NCBI RefSeq assembly: GCF_008370255.1
Contig: NZ_SEUI01000010.1
Location: 1-64,000, forward strand
DNA from: Pseudoalteromonas sp. FUC4
Lineage (GTDB): Bacteria; Pseudomonadota; Gammaproteobacteria; Enterobacterales; Alteromonadaceae
Direction: 5' to 3'
Length of the DNA stretch: 64,000 nucleotides
Made by a program: the position numbers and the translations under genes. Below, piece by piece: positions 1-9,072 of the stretch. The first letter of the stretch is position 1. Each line of letters begins with the position of its first letter. Below the pieces are notes generated by a model that was given only the letters and a program-made list of their open reading frames with translations, had not been told where the DNA came from and made no database searches.

Positions 1-182
1 AAAAATCCAAAAATCCAAAAATCCAAAAATCCAAAAATCCAAAAATCCAAAAATCCAAAAATCCAAAAATCCAAAAATCCAAAAATCCAAAAATCCAAAA
101 ATCCAAAAATCCAAAAATCCAAAAATCCAAAAATCCAAAAATCCAAAAATCCAAAAATCCAAAAATCCAAAAATCCAAAAAT
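1..182. repeat. 8-bp tandem repeat array (aaaaatcc)n
   Basis: Twenty-two perfect head-to-tail copies of aaaaatcc followed by a partial copy, with no sequence variation between copies. The array runs off the left window edge, so its true length is unknown. It is non-coding and ends 67 bp before the ybiI start codon. Perfect identity suggests slippage or recent expansion. It has no spacers, so it is not a CRISPR. Confidence 0.97.
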
Positions 183-249
183 ATTCAGTACTTATAAAGA
201 TTCGATTTGCTAGCATAAATTTAATCATCCAACTTTATTAGGAGGATTT

Positions 250-516
250 ATGGCAAGTGGATGGGCACGAGACGGTGCAATTCAAGATCAAATTGATGCA
301 AGTGTTAACGACGCCGTACAGTATGCAAGAAGCAATTTAATATCTGGTGCAAGTGCTGAGTTATGTGACGAGTGCGATGAAAAAATCCCACAAGCACGAA
401 GGCTCGCGCTACCAGGAGTTCGCTACTGTGTTGCATGCCAAGCTGCAATAGAAGGTAATGGTGCTGGCGCTAAATCGTTTAATAGGCGTGGTAGTAAAGA
501 TAGTCAGTTGCGTTAA
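250..516 (+). CDS. ybiI: DksA/TraR-type C4 zinc-finger protein, YbiI-like
   Basis: An 88-residue protein with one four-cysteine zinc finger (Cys39, Cys42, Cys60, Cys63), as in the C-terminal part of DksA and TraR. It begins MASGWA and ends NRRGSKDSQLR, matching what I recall of E. coli YbiI, which is also 88 residues. It lacks the long coiled coil of true DksA, so a role in RNA-polymerase secondary-channel binding is not assured and its function is unknown. A strong ribosome-binding site (aggagg) sits just before the ATG, and a hairpin terminator follows directly. It therefore looks like a single-gene transcript. Confidence 0.9.
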   Translation: MASGWARDGAIQDQIDASVNDAVQYARSNLISGASAELCDECDEKIPQARRLALPGVRYCVACQAAIEGNGAGAKSFNRRGSKDSQLR

Positions 517-541
517 AAAGGTGCTCAAAGCACCTTTTTAT
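515..541 (+). terminator. Rho-independent terminator of ybiI
   Basis: Stem aaaggtgc / gcaccttt with a 5-nt loop followed by a T run, beginning at the ybiI stop codon. Confidence 0.9.
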
Positions 542-598
542 TTAATGCTAATCGGCATAACCATTTGAACAATATATAAAATTAAACCCCTCCATAGT

Positions 599-759
599 TA
601 TACCACCAGTATAAATCTTTGATCAATTTAACGAATTAAATTGCACTATAACGTCGTTAAAAATTTTTATTTAGAACAACTAGATACAAAAATTTTTGCC
701 TAGTCCTAGCGTAATTTTCTTAACGTTAAATAGACCCCATATAAGCAGATTGGCATTAA
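599..759. repeat. Degenerate interspersed repeat (MITE-like), copy 1
   Basis: This stretch has an internal block cgttaaaaattttt...tagaacaacta that matches the core of the element at 10005-10166, in the same order and at similar distance from the ends. Its ends (ataccacc... and ...gattggcat) look like decayed versions of the ataccaatt / aattggtat termini of the better copy. It is non-coding and probably a non-autonomous repeat. Confidence 0.55.
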
Positions 760-795
760 GCAAATTGTAATAACTTGAATTAGTTGTTAAGGAAT

Positions 796-1197
796 TTAAA
801 ATTTACTCATGTCTTCTTTTTTCTGAATTAACTCAATTGCATAGCCATCAGGGTCTTTTACAAAAGCAATTTCAGTAGTACCGCCTTTTACAGGCCCTGG
901 TTCACGGCTTACATTGCCACCGGCAGCTTTAATATCTGCACATGCTTTGTAAATATCATCAAACTCAATAGCAATATGACCATATCCATTACCTAGGTCG
1001 TAGCTATCTTCGTCCCAATTATAAGTTAGCTCCAATACTGTGTTATCTGCTTCGTCGCCATATCCAACAAAGGCAAGAGTGTATCTGTATTCACTGTTAT
1101 CAGCTCTGCGTAATTCTTTCATACCTAATATTTCAGTATAAAAAGCAATTGATTTATCCAAATTGGCTACACGCAGCATAGTATGTAATAAACGCAT
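796..1197 (-). CDS. gloA: Lactoylglutathione lyase (glyoxalase I)
   Basis: Converts the methylglyoxal-glutathione hemithioacetal to S-lactoylglutathione in the cytosol. At 133 residues it has the single vicinal-oxygen-chelate fold length of bacterial GloA. The four metal ligands fall at the same positions as in E. coli GloA: His5, Glu56, His74 and Glu122. This points to the nickel-type enzyme. The second glyoxalase enzyme, gloB, is also in this window near 18.2-19.0 kb but is not linked in an operon. It is transcribed alone, with a 625-bp non-coding gap on its upstream side. Confidence 0.96.
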   Translation of the reverse strand: MRLLHTMLRVANLDKSIAFYTEILGMKELRRADNSEYRYTLAFVGYGDEADNTVLELTYNWDEDSYDLGNGYGHIAIEFDDIYKACADIKAAGGNVSREPGPVKGGTTEIAFVKDPDGYAIELIQKKEDMSKF

Positions 1198-1589
1198 TTT
1201 TAGTTCCTTTAGTTATTTATTCAAAGTTAAGGGTATTTTTAACTAAGCGCTATTATTGAGCGCATTTTAGGGGTTTTATATGTATTAGCCATATATGTAG
1301 GCACTACATATAAATCACAACCTTAATATGAGAGTGGGTTTAAAACAGTTTGAGTACGACCTTTATAAATTGACAATCAATGAATCATTTTATCAAATTT
1401 TGCATATTTAAATAACCAGTACTCAATTATTGGTCAACCTATTAGTATAAAAATAGTTACTGATTGTTCAACAAACGTTAACCTTTGCTTAATTGTGTCA
1501 TTGCTATATAACAATTTGTTTTTGTTACCTTTTAAGTTGCTTGCTGTGTAATTTGTAAAAATATGGCATTTGCTTGGTTAACTTATTGG

Positions 1590-1618
1590 TTGACAAAAAA
1601 GGCGTATGGTAATACAGT
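1590..1618 (+). promoter_or_regulatory. Predicted sigma-70 promoter of the alginate operon
   Basis: A perfect -35 hexamer ttgaca (1590-1595), a 17-bp spacer and a -10 hexamer tacagt (1613-1618). The start of transcription would fall near 1625, directly at the palindrome described next. Confidence 0.6.
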
Positions 1619-1625
1619 TTTTACA

Positions 1626-1637
1626 TACCAATTGGTA
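1626..1637. promoter_or_regulatory. Palindromic operator candidate taccaattggta
   Basis: A perfect 12-bp palindrome lying on the predicted transcription start of the alginate operon. A related half-site, tattggtaat, recurs at 1665-1674 and at 13209-13218 before the TonB receptor gene. A GntR- or LacI-type repressor sensing an alginate breakdown product is a reasonable inference, but no such regulator is encoded here. Confidence 0.5.
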
Positions 1638-1822
1638 AGTTGCTTGGTTTGAGTGAATACAATGTATTGGTAATTAATCAGAGTTACGTTTTGCATAGGT
1701 TAATTTATAAATAACTCAAGCTTAAAGTTACTCTACAAATTGAAACAAAAGACACAGCGTATTTATAGAGTAAATTTTACTTGTTCTTATAAAAGTATGC
1801 GCCACATATTTAGGAGTTATTC

Positions 1823-2701
1823 ATGTCAAAACCAGTCATCGGTTTCATCGGCTTAGGCTTAATGGGCGGCAACATGGCCGAAAATTTACAAAACAAAGGC
1901 TATGAGCTAATTGTTATGGACCTTAGCAAAGATGCGGTTGCAGCATGTGTTGCTAGAGGCGCAAAAACAGCAAGCACTGCAAAAGAGCTAGCTGAAGGTT
2001 CAGATATTGTTATGTTTTGTCTTACAACGTCTGCCGTTGTAGAAAAAATTGTTTACGCAGAAGACGGTATCCTAGCGGGTATTAAAGAAGGTGCAGTATT
2101 AGTTGATTTTGGTACTTCTATTCCATCATCTACGAAAAAAATTGGTGCTGATTTAGCAGCTAAAGGCGCAGGCATGATCGACGCGCCACTAGGTCGTACA
2201 CCAGCACATGCTAAAGATGGTCTATTAAACATTATGGCTTCAGGCGATATTGATACATTCAATAAAGTTAAACCAGTACTGGAAGATCAAGGTGAAAACG
2301 TTTTCCATCTTGGCGAGCTAGGTGCAGGTCATACAACTAAGCTTATCAACAACTTCATGGGCATGACAACAGTATGTGCTATGTCACAAGCATTTGCAGT
2401 GGCAGAGCTTGCTGGTGTTGACCGTCAACAACTTTTCGACATTATGTCGACTGGTCCATCTAACTCACCGTTTATGCAATTTTGTAAAAACTATGCAGTT
2501 GATAATGTTAGCGACCTTGGTTTTTCGATTGCTAATGCAAACAAAGATTTAGGCTACTTCCTACAAATGGTAGAAGACCTAGGTACTGAATCAAAAATCG
2601 CTGAAGGTTCATCAGCTAACCTACAAGCAGCGTTTGACGCTGGTATGGGTCAAGGTAACGTTCCTGAAATTTTTGATTACTTCAAAAAGTTAGAAAAGTA
2701 A
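1823..2701 (+). CDS. Beta-hydroxyacid dehydrogenase family oxidoreductase, probable DEH (alginate monomer) reductase
   Basis: A 292-residue NAD(P)-dependent enzyme of the 3-hydroxyisobutyrate / tartronate-semialdehyde reductase family. It has an N-terminal Rossmann motif GFIGLGLMGG (residues 7-16), the substrate loop DAPLGRTPAHAKDG (120-133) and the catalytic-lysine motif KLINN with Lys173. As first gene of an alginate operon, its most likely job is reduction of 4-deoxy-L-erythro-5-hexoseulose uronate (DEH) to 2-keto-3-deoxygluconate. That step is needed here because KDG kinase follows downstream and no other reductase is present. A role on tartronate semialdehyde cannot be excluded from sequence alone. 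It is preceded by an aggag ribosome-binding site. Confidence 0.85.
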   Translation: MSKPVIGFIGLGLMGGNMAENLQNKGYELIVMDLSKDAVAACVARGAKTASTAKELAEGSDIVMFCLTTSAVVEKIVYAEDGILAGIKEGAVLVDFGTSIPSSTKKIGADLAAKGAGMIDAPLGRTPAHAKDGLLNIMASGDIDTFNKVKPVLEDQGENVFHLGELGAGHTTKLINNFMGMTTVCAMSQAFAVAELAGVDRQQLFDIMSTGPSNSPFMQFCKNYAVDNVSDLGFSIANANKDLGYFLQMVEDLGTESKIAEGSSANLQAAFDAGMGQGNVPEIFDYFKKLEK

Positions 2702-2719
2702 TACTTCTCGACCTTATTG

Positions 2720-2747
2720 AGCGCTTTGAGCTTTAACTTAAAGCGCT
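2720..2747 (+). other. Intergenic inverted repeat between dehydrogenase and PL6 lyase
   Basis: agcgcttt / aaagcgct, an 8-bp stem with a 12-nt loop and no following T run. It may be an mRNA-processing or partial-attenuation hairpin within the operon. Confidence 0.4.
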
Positions 2748-2848
2748 TTAACACACATGACACCAATTGACTAAAGTCTTTGTGCAATGTCAGCTTTTTT
2801 TAATTCTGATGAAGCACTACTTTCAGTCACAACGAAAAAGAGTTAACT

Positions 2849-5107
2849 ATGCGTTTGATTAATACAATAAAGCTTAGTCTAGTTCTCATCGGTTGCATAT
2901 CCACACAAGTAGCGGCCAAAGATTATTTTATAGAAAGTAAACAAGCTTTTAATGATATCGCAGCTAATCTAGTTGCTGGCGACAAAGTAGTACTTAAAAA
3001 TGGTACTTGGTCTGACTTCGAAATTCTACTTGAAGGCCAAGGTACAAAAAACTCTCCTATTATATTAACCGCTGAAACTAACGGAAAAGTAATTCTATCA
3101 GGTCAATCTAACCTAAGACTTGCAGGTAAATACCTTGAAGCTTCTGGTTTAGTATTTAAAGACGGCTACACACCGAGCTCAGCTGTAATAGAATTTCGTA
3201 AAAATAAAAATGAATTAGCCTACAATTCACGAGTTACTCAAACAGTAATCGATAATTACAGTAATCCAGACAAACGAGAGTCTGATTATTGGGTTGCCTT
3301 ATATGGACAACATAACCGCTTTGATCATAGCCATTTAGTTGGCAAACGAAATAAAGGTGTGACAGTTGCTGTTCGTTTAAACACTAAAGCAAGCCAGGAA
3401 AACTATCATCGTATAGATAACAACTATTTTGGCTACCGTCCTACTTTTGGTTCTAACGGTGGTGAAACCCTGCGTATTGGCACCAGCCACTACTCACTAA
3501 CTGATTCGCATACATTGGTTGAAAATAATTACTTTGAACGTACCAATGGTGAAGTGGAAATTGTTTCGGTTAAGTCAGGTAAAAACATCCTTCGTAATAA
3601 CGTATTTTATGAAGCGCGCGGTACATTAACGCTGCGCCATGGTAACAGCAATCTGATAGAAGAAAATATTTTTATTGGTAATGGTGTTGATCACACAGGT
3701 GGTATCCGCGTTATCAATAAAGATCAAATTGTAAGAAATAACTACCTACTAGGCCTTACAGGCTATCGTTTTGGCAGTGGCTTTACTGTGATGAACGGCG
3801 TACCGAATTCATCTATTAATCGTTATCACCAAGTAGAAAATGCGACGATTGAAAACAACACATTTATAAATGTGCGTCATATTCAACTTGCTGCAGGTAG
3901 CGATGCTGAGCGTAGCGCAGCCCCAAAAAATAGCGTAATGAAAAACAACTTAATCATAAACCAAGATGGTGAACAGCCATTTACAACATTCGACGATGTA
4001 AGTGGGTTAGTATTAAGTAACAACATTGCAGATACAAAAGTGCTTTCTGAGCTAACGTACGGTGTAAAAAAAGAAAAAATCACGCTTGAAAAAGCAAGTA
4101 ATGGTTTACTTTACCCAACATCTAAAAGTTTAAATGTAGGTGCAAAGCGCGATTTAAAAGTACTTAAAAAAGAAGATACCGGTGTTAGTTGGTATGCAAA
4201 AGTACCTGCTTTAGTTGATTTTGATTCTGGTAAGACGCATTCTGTTAAAGCTGATGTAAGTGCATTACTAGATGCTATTGATAATGCAGAGTCGGGCGAT
4301 GTTCTAGAACTAGCGCCTGGCCAGTATGATGTGTCTAAACTAGTTAAAATTGATAAAACGTTGACAATTAAAGCAAAGCAGAACGCAAAGTCTAAACTTA
4401 CTTTTCAACGCTCTACCTTGTTTGAAATACATGATGGCGGCAGCTTAAAACTAGATGGTTTATCAATTTCAGGTGAAAACGCGCCAGATGCTATAGGTAA
4501 CAGCATTGTTCGTACGCAAAAATGGGGTATGGTTGATAATTACCGCTTTGTAATGACCAACTCAGAGTTAAATGCTTTAGATATTAATCATTCATTCCAT
4601 TTCTTTATCACTGGTAAAGGTGCAATGGCTGACGAAATTATTGTTACAGGTAATACCTTTAATACAGTAACAGGTGACATTTTACGTCTAAATACCGAAA
4701 TTGAAGACCTAGGTGTATACAACGCGGAATACGTTATTGTAAATAATAATACATTTAATGATGTAAAAGGCGGCATAGTTAAGCTTTATCGTGGTGGCAC
4801 TGATGAAAGTACATTTGGTCCTCATTTTGAAATGACAAATAACACACTTAATAATGTCGGCCTTGGTAAGCGTAACAAAGAGCAAGCGAGCATTTATGTT
4901 CACGGTGTTCAGGTAACTAATATCAAAGATAATAAATTTGTTAAATCTGCTCCTATTGTTGTAGAGCACACCGTAGGCGAGCCTAAAACTGAAATCTTAG
5001 GCAATATATTTGATGCAACTAAAGCACCAAGCGTTAAAGAGTTAAGAGTTAAAGGCCCACACACTGCAGTATTAAAAAACAACAACATTTTAAATAAGGC
5101 AGGGTAA
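2849..5107 (+). CDS. PL6-family alginate lyase (chondroitinase-B-like), exported
   Basis: Cleaves alginate by beta-elimination outside the cytoplasm. The 752-residue protein has an N-terminal signal peptide. A possible lipobox LIGC at residues 13-16 makes it ambiguous between a secreted protein and a lipoprotein. The body is a long asparagine-rich, repetitive pattern typical of right-handed parallel beta-helices. The length suggests two helix domains, as in AlyGC-type PL6 enzymes. Candidate catalytic residues are Lys242 (in EIVSVKSG) and Arg263 (in LTLRHGN). Their 21-residue spacing matches the Lys/Arg pair described for AlyGC, with nearby Asn203, Glu235 and Glu237 as calcium-site candidates. 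It is followed 5 bp later by the PL17 gene. Confidence 0.93.
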   Translation: MRLINTIKLSLVLIGCISTQVAAKDYFIESKQAFNDIAANLVAGDKVVLKNGTWSDFEILLEGQGTKNSPIILTAETNGKVILSGQSNLRLAGKYLEASGLVFKDGYTPSSAVIEFRKNKNELAYNSRVTQTVIDNYSNPDKRESDYWVALYGQHNRFDHSHLVGKRNKGVTVAVRLNTKASQENYHRIDNNYFGYRPTFGSNGGETLRIGTSHYSLTDSHTLVENNYFERTNGEVEIVSVKSGKNILRNNVFYEARGTLTLRHGNSNLIEENIFIGNGVDHTGGIRVINKDQIVRNNYLLGLTGYRFGSGFTVMNGVPNSSINRYHQVENATIENNTFINVRHIQLAAGSDAERSAAPKNSVMKNNLIINQDGEQPFTTFDDVSGLVLSNNIADTKVLSELTYGVKKEKITLEKASNGLLYPTSKSLNVGAKRDLKVLKKEDTGVSWYAKVPALVDFDSGKTHSVKADVSALLDAIDNAESGDVLELAPGQYDVSKLVKIDKTLTIKAKQNAKSKLTFQRSTLFEIHDGGSLKLDGLSISGENAPDAIGNSIVRTQKWGMVDNYRFVMTNSELNALDINHSFHFFITGKGAMADEIIVTGNTFNTVTGDILRLNTEIEDLGVYNAEYVIVNNNTFNDVKGGIVKLYRGGTDESTFGPHFEMTNNTLNNVGLGKRNKEQASIYVHGVQVTNIKDNKFVKSAPIVVEHTVGEPKTEILGNIFDATKAPSVKELRVKGPHTAVLKNNNILNKAG

Positions 5108-5112
5108 ATACT

Positions 5113-7338
5113 ATGTACTTATTAAAATGCCAAACACGTTTTAAAATAGCTGCTGTAGCTGCAATTACATTACTTACATCATTGGGTGCGCATGCAGCGC
5201 ACCCAAACTTAGTGATTACTACTGATGATGTTAAGCAAATGCGCCAAGCAATTAGTAGCAACGGTAGCACAAAGTTTGCTACTGCGTTTGAATCGCTAAA
5301 AGCGCAAGTTGATGAACAAATAGCACAGCCTATCACTGTACCTGTACCAAAAGATGGCGGTGGTGGTTATACACATGAACGCCATAAGAAGAATTACCAA
5401 CTTATGTACAACGCGGGCATTATTTATCAATTAAGCCAAGATGATAAATACGCAAACTATGTACGTGATATGTTGCTTGAGTATGCAAAATTATACCCAA
5501 CGCTTGGTCTGCATCCAAAACGTAAAATGGACTCGCAAAATCCAGGTAAGTTTTTTTGGCAAAGCCTAAATGAAGCAATGTGGCTTGTGTACACAATACA
5601 GGCTTACGATCTAATTCATGACTCGTTAAATGCCGATAATATTAAAACAATCGAAAATGACTTACTCCGTCCTGTTTCGTTGTTCACATCAGTAGGCCAA
5701 CCTTCTACATTTAATAAAGTACATAATCATGGAACATGGGCAACAGCAGGTGTTGGCATGGCAGGTTATGTATTAGGCGAACCTGAGTGGGTAGAAAAAT
5801 CATTATACGATTTAGAAAAGTCGGGTAAGGGTGGCTTTATTAAACAGCTAGAGATGCTGTTTTCACCACAAGGTTACTATAACGAAGGTCCTTACTATCA
5901 ACGCTTTGCACTATTACCATTTGTAACGTTTGCTAAAGCGATTGAAAACAACGAACCACAACGAAAAATATTTGAATATCGCGATGGCATATTATTAAAA
6001 GCGATTGATACAACGATTCAACTTAGCTACAACGGTTTGTTTTTTCCAATTAACGATGCAATAAAAAGTAAAGGCATCGATACCATTGAGTTAGTTAATG
6101 GTGTAACTGCAGCGTATGGATTAACTAACGACGCAGGTTATTTAGATATTGCTAAGCAACAAGACCAAATAATTCTCTCTGGTGATGGGCTAAAAGTAGC
6201 TCAAGCACTTGATAACAACATGGCAAAACCTTATTCGTTTAAATCTGTTGCCTTCGGTGATGGGAATGACGGAAAGCAAGGCGCTTTAGTTGTAATGAGA
6301 ACGCAGGTAGGTGGCGATCAAGCGCTACTGTTTAAACCTGCTGCACAAGGTTTAGGCCATGGTCATTTTGATAAATTAACATGGCAGTTTTACGACCACG
6401 GAAATGAAATTGTATCTGATTATGGCGCAGCACGTTTCTTAAATGTAGAAGCTAAATACGGCGGTCGTTATTTACCTGAAAACGAAACTTACGCTAAACA
6501 CACTGTTGCGCACAATACGGTAGTAGTTGACGAAACAACGCATTTTAATGCAAATGTTGAAGTGGGAAATAGTAATTACCCTACACTTAACTTTTTCGAA
6601 ACAAATCAATACGGCACGGTTTCAAGCGGCGAAATAAGCACTGCTTATAAAGGCGTTGATCTTGAACGTACGCTTGCATTAATTAATTTACCAGAGCTTG
6701 AAAGCACCGTTGCACTTGATATATTTGATGTTGCTGCAAATAAAGCGCATCAGCTTGACTTGCCTTTGCATTATAAAGGTCAGCTTATCGATACCAGCTT
6801 TAAGCTAAAAGCAAATGCAACACAACTGTCTGCATTAGGCACTAAAAATGGCTACCAGCATTTATGGCTTAAAGCTCAAGCGCAACCTCAAAGTGGTTTA
6901 GCTAAAGTAACGTGGCTAAACGAAAATGGCCGTTTTTACACGCAGACGAGCTTGGTTAAAGGTGATGAGTCTTTCTTATTTACTCAAATAGGCGCAAACG
7001 ACCCAGATTTTAATTTACGCAACGAAAACGGTTTTATTCGTCGTGTTGAGGGTCAAAAAAATCATAAATTTATATCAGTACTAGAGCCTCACGGTGAATA
7101 CAACCCGAGTAAAGAATATACTTTAGAAGCTGTTAGTAGAGTTACAAAGCTTGAATATAGTCAGCAGGGCGATTTAACACTTGTTGAACTTGATATTAAA
7201 GGCAATTCGTATTTAGTGGCTATTAACAAAGTTGCTGAATCAGCTAAGCCTGGCAAACACACATTCAATTATCAAAATAAAGAGTTCACTTTAAATGGCC
7301 GATTGGGCGTTTATATGATGAACAATAATCAGGAGTAA
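5113..7338 (+). CDS. PL17-family oligoalginate lyase, periplasmic
   Basis: An exolytic lyase that cuts alginate oligomers from the end and releases unsaturated uronate monomers. The 741 residues start with a clear Sec signal peptide (about 1-28, ending GAHA). Next come an alpha/alpha-barrel domain (about 30-370) and a C-terminal beta-sandwich heparinase-II/III-like domain. In the barrel, Asn205-His206 (VHNHGTWA) and the GPYYQRF motif with Tyr262 correspond to the Asn, His and Tyr catalytic residues known for PL17 enzymes such as Alg17C. It is tightly coupled to the PL6 gene upstream and the cupin gene downstream (5-bp gaps), so polymer and oligomer lyases are made together. Confidence 0.94.
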   Translation: MYLLKCQTRFKIAAVAAITLLTSLGAHAAHPNLVITTDDVKQMRQAISSNGSTKFATAFESLKAQVDEQIAQPITVPVPKDGGGGYTHERHKKNYQLMYNAGIIYQLSQDDKYANYVRDMLLEYAKLYPTLGLHPKRKMDSQNPGKFFWQSLNEAMWLVYTIQAYDLIHDSLNADNIKTIENDLLRPVSLFTSVGQPSTFNKVHNHGTWATAGVGMAGYVLGEPEWVEKSLYDLEKSGKGGFIKQLEMLFSPQGYYNEGPYYQRFALLPFVTFAKAIENNEPQRKIFEYRDGILLKAIDTTIQLSYNGLFFPINDAIKSKGIDTIELVNGVTAAYGLTNDAGYLDIAKQQDQIILSGDGLKVAQALDNNMAKPYSFKSVAFGDGNDGKQGALVVMRTQVGGDQALLFKPAAQGLGHGHFDKLTWQFYDHGNEIVSDYGAARFLNVEAKYGGRYLPENETYAKHTVAHNTVVVDETTHFNANVEVGNSNYPTLNFFETNQYGTVSSGEISTAYKGVDLERTLALINLPELESTVALDIFDVAANKAHQLDLPLHYKGQLIDTSFKLKANATQLSALGTKNGYQHLWLKAQAQPQSGLAKVTWLNENGRFYTQTSLVKGDESFLFTQIGANDPDFNLRNENGFIRRVEGQKNHKFISVLEPHGEYNPSKEYTLEAVSRVTKLEYSQQGDLTLVELDIKGNSYLVAINKVAESAKPGKHTFNYQNKEFTLNGRLGVYMMNNNQE

Positions 7339-7343
7339 ACAGG

Positions 7344-7688
7344 ATGCAAAAGCAAAGCGCAAACTTTTCATTTGGCAACGAGACCGAAATTGAAGATTTA
7401 GGAAATGGTCTAAAACGTCAAATGCTAGGTTATAACGAAGAGCTAATGGCCGTTAAAATTTGGTTTGAGAAAGGGGCTATTGGTTATAACCATGCCCACA
7501 GACATTCTCAAGTAACGTATGTTGTTGAAGGTGAGTTTCACTTTAACATTGATGGCGTAACTAAAATCTTAAAACCGGGTGATAGCTGCTTAATCCCTCC
7601 ATTTGCTGATCATGGTGCTACCTGCCCAACAGGCGGAATCCTGATTGATACCTTTAGCCCAGCGCGTGAAGACTTTCTTGAGGATTAA
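7344..7688 (+). CDS. kdgF: KdgF-type cupin, unsaturated uronate linearising protein
   Basis: A 114-residue single-domain cupin. The first cupin motif (residues 48-64) contains His50, His52, His54 and Gln56, and the second motif ends with His90. Together they form the expected metal site. KdgF proteins in pectin and alginate gene clusters speed conversion of the 4,5-unsaturated uronate released by lyases into the open-chain 5-keto form (DEH). Its position between the PL17 lyase and the permease fits exactly. It has a caggag ribosome-binding site. There is no signal peptide, so it acts in the cytoplasm. Confidence 0.88.
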   Translation: MQKQSANFSFGNETEIEDLGNGLKRQMLGYNEELMAVKIWFEKGAIGYNHAHRHSQVTYVVEGEFHFNIDGVTKILKPGDSCLIPPFADHGATCPTGGILIDTFSPAREDFLED

Positions 7689-7690
7689 TT

Positions 7691-8998
7691 ATGCAACTTA
7701 AAGGCTTACGTTGGTGGGTTATAGCGCTAATTGCGCTAGCGACCATTATTAACTATATAGACCGCCAAGCACTTAGTGTGCTTTGGCCGGACATTGTTGA
7801 AGATTTATTTCCTGATGAATCAGCGCTAGAACGCAAACAAATATACGCTAACATTTCAATTGTATTTGTATTTGCTTATGCATTTGGTCAGGCAATCTTT
7901 GGTAAAATATTTGACTGGGTGGGCACACGCTTTGGTTTTGTACTATCAATAGGTGTTTGGTCTATTGCGACCGTTGCGCATGCATTTGCACAAGGTGTAC
8001 TTAGTCTTAGTATTTTTCGCGCAATCTTAGGTATAGCAGAAGCTGGTAACTGGCCTGGTGCAGCTAAAGGTAACGCAGAATGGTTCCCTACCAAGGAACG
8101 TGCTTTAGCACAGGGTATTTTTAACTCTGGCGCCGCAATTGGCGGCATTATTGCTATTCCTTTGATTGCTTATTTAACTATCTACTTTAGCTGGCAAATG
8201 GTGTTTGTTTTTGTTGGTGCATTAGGTTTCCTTTGGTTAGTTCCATGGTTAATTTTAGTTAAAGCACCGCCTAGCTCACATCCTTGGCTGACTGCTGAAG
8301 AACGTGAATATATCTTAACGGGTCAAAGACGTGTTGATGACAACGGTGATGTAACTGGTGAAGATGAAGAAGAATATAACCCTACAACTGCTGAGTTACT
8401 TTCTCGTAAGCAAAGCTGGGGTGTAATCATTGCCTCTGCTGCAATTGACCCTATTTGGTGGTTATTTGTTTTTTGGATTCCTATTTACTTAAATGAAGTA
8501 TATGGCATGGATGTTAAGTCTATTGGTATATACGGTTGGGTACCTTATGTTGGCGCTATGTTTGGTGCTTGGTTTGGTGGCTTATTGGCTCAAAATCGAC
8601 TCAAAGCAGGCTGGAATACAGACAAAACACGTAAGCTAACTATTACGCTGGGTTGTTTAATAATGCTACCTGCGTTACTTGCAATGGCAAATCCAGGTGG
8701 ACCAACAACAGCAGTACTAATTATGGCTGTTATCTTATTTGGTTTTCAAACTGCAATTGGTAACGTGCAAACACTACCAAGTGATTTGTTAGGCAAAAAA
8801 GCTGTAGGTACATTATCAGGTTTTTCTGGTATGGCGGCAAAACTTGGTGCTGTAGGTCTTACATCGCTAGTACCTTTTCTTACTGCTGATGGTAACTACA
8901 CACCAGCATTTGTAATTGGTGCTTCTTTAGCCATCATTGCAATGGCAGCTGTTTGGATTTTAATTCCAAAAATAGAACCTCTTAAAAAGCCTCAATAA
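7691..8998 (+). CDS. MFS permease, hexuronate-transporter-like (anion:cation symporter family)
   Basis: A 435-residue major facilitator superfamily protein with about 12 hydrophobic segments and the early signature NYIDRQALSVLWPDI of the hexuronate/ExuT-like group. A charged central loop (about residues 205-235, rich in Glu and Asp) separates the two halves. It starts 2 bp after kdgF. From its position it most likely imports unsaturated alginate monomer or DEH across the inner membrane. Glucuronate or galacturonate specificity is possible but less likely, as no hexuronate isomerase is nearby. Confidence 0.88.
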   Translation: MQLKGLRWWVIALIALATIINYIDRQALSVLWPDIVEDLFPDESALERKQIYANISIVFVFAYAFGQAIFGKIFDWVGTRFGFVLSIGVWSIATVAHAFAQGVLSLSIFRAILGIAEAGNWPGAAKGNAEWFPTKERALAQGIFNSGAAIGGIIAIPLIAYLTIYFSWQMVFVFVGALGFLWLVPWLILVKAPPSSHPWLTAEEREYILTGQRRVDDNGDVTGEDEEEYNPTTAELLSRKQSWGVIIASAAIDPIWWLFVFWIPIYLNEVYGMDVKSIGIYGWVPYVGAMFGAWFGGLLAQNRLKAGWNTDKTRKLTITLGCLIMLPALLAMANPGGPTTAVLIMAVILFGFQTAIGNVQTLPSDLLGKKAVGTLSGFSGMAAKLGAVGLTSLVPFLTADGNYTPAFVIGASLAIIAMAAVWILIPKIEPLKKPQ

Positions 8999-9007
8999 TC
9001 TAGATAA

Positions 9008-9050
9008 TAACTGCTATGCCAGCATATTTTGTATAAGTGCATAGCAGTTA
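9008..9050 (+). other. Intra-operon hairpin between permease and kdgK
   Basis: A perfect 12-bp inverted repeat taactgctatgc / gcatagcagtta with a 19-nt loop and no T run after it. Such a structure could stabilise the upstream membrane-protein message, or partly end transcription so that the kinase is made at a different level. Confidence 0.55.
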
Positions 9051-9072
9051 ACTACATAGGGTAACTTCCAAG

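Larger units (their letters stand above)
1198..1822. other. Long intergenic region between gloA and the alginate operon
   Basis: 625 bp with no credible coding sequence. It carries the leftward gloA promoter region and, at its right end, the promoter and operator of the alginate operon, followed by a leader of about 195 nt. The A+T-rich middle (about 1240-1560) shows nothing else I can name. Confidence 0.7.

Noticed and set aside
1-182. CRISPR or telomere-like repeat at the window edge
   Set aside because: Units are directly adjacent with no spacers and no cas genes; it is a simple microsatellite.
1626-1637. The palindrome taccaattggta as a remnant of the ataccaatt repeat family
   Set aside because: Only the terminal motif is shared and the internal core is absent; position on the predicted transcription start favours an operator. 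The ambiguity is noted in the finding.
7888-8148. 86-codon minus-strand frame inside the MFS permease gene
   Set aside because: Antisense shadow, with no promoter or family resemblance.
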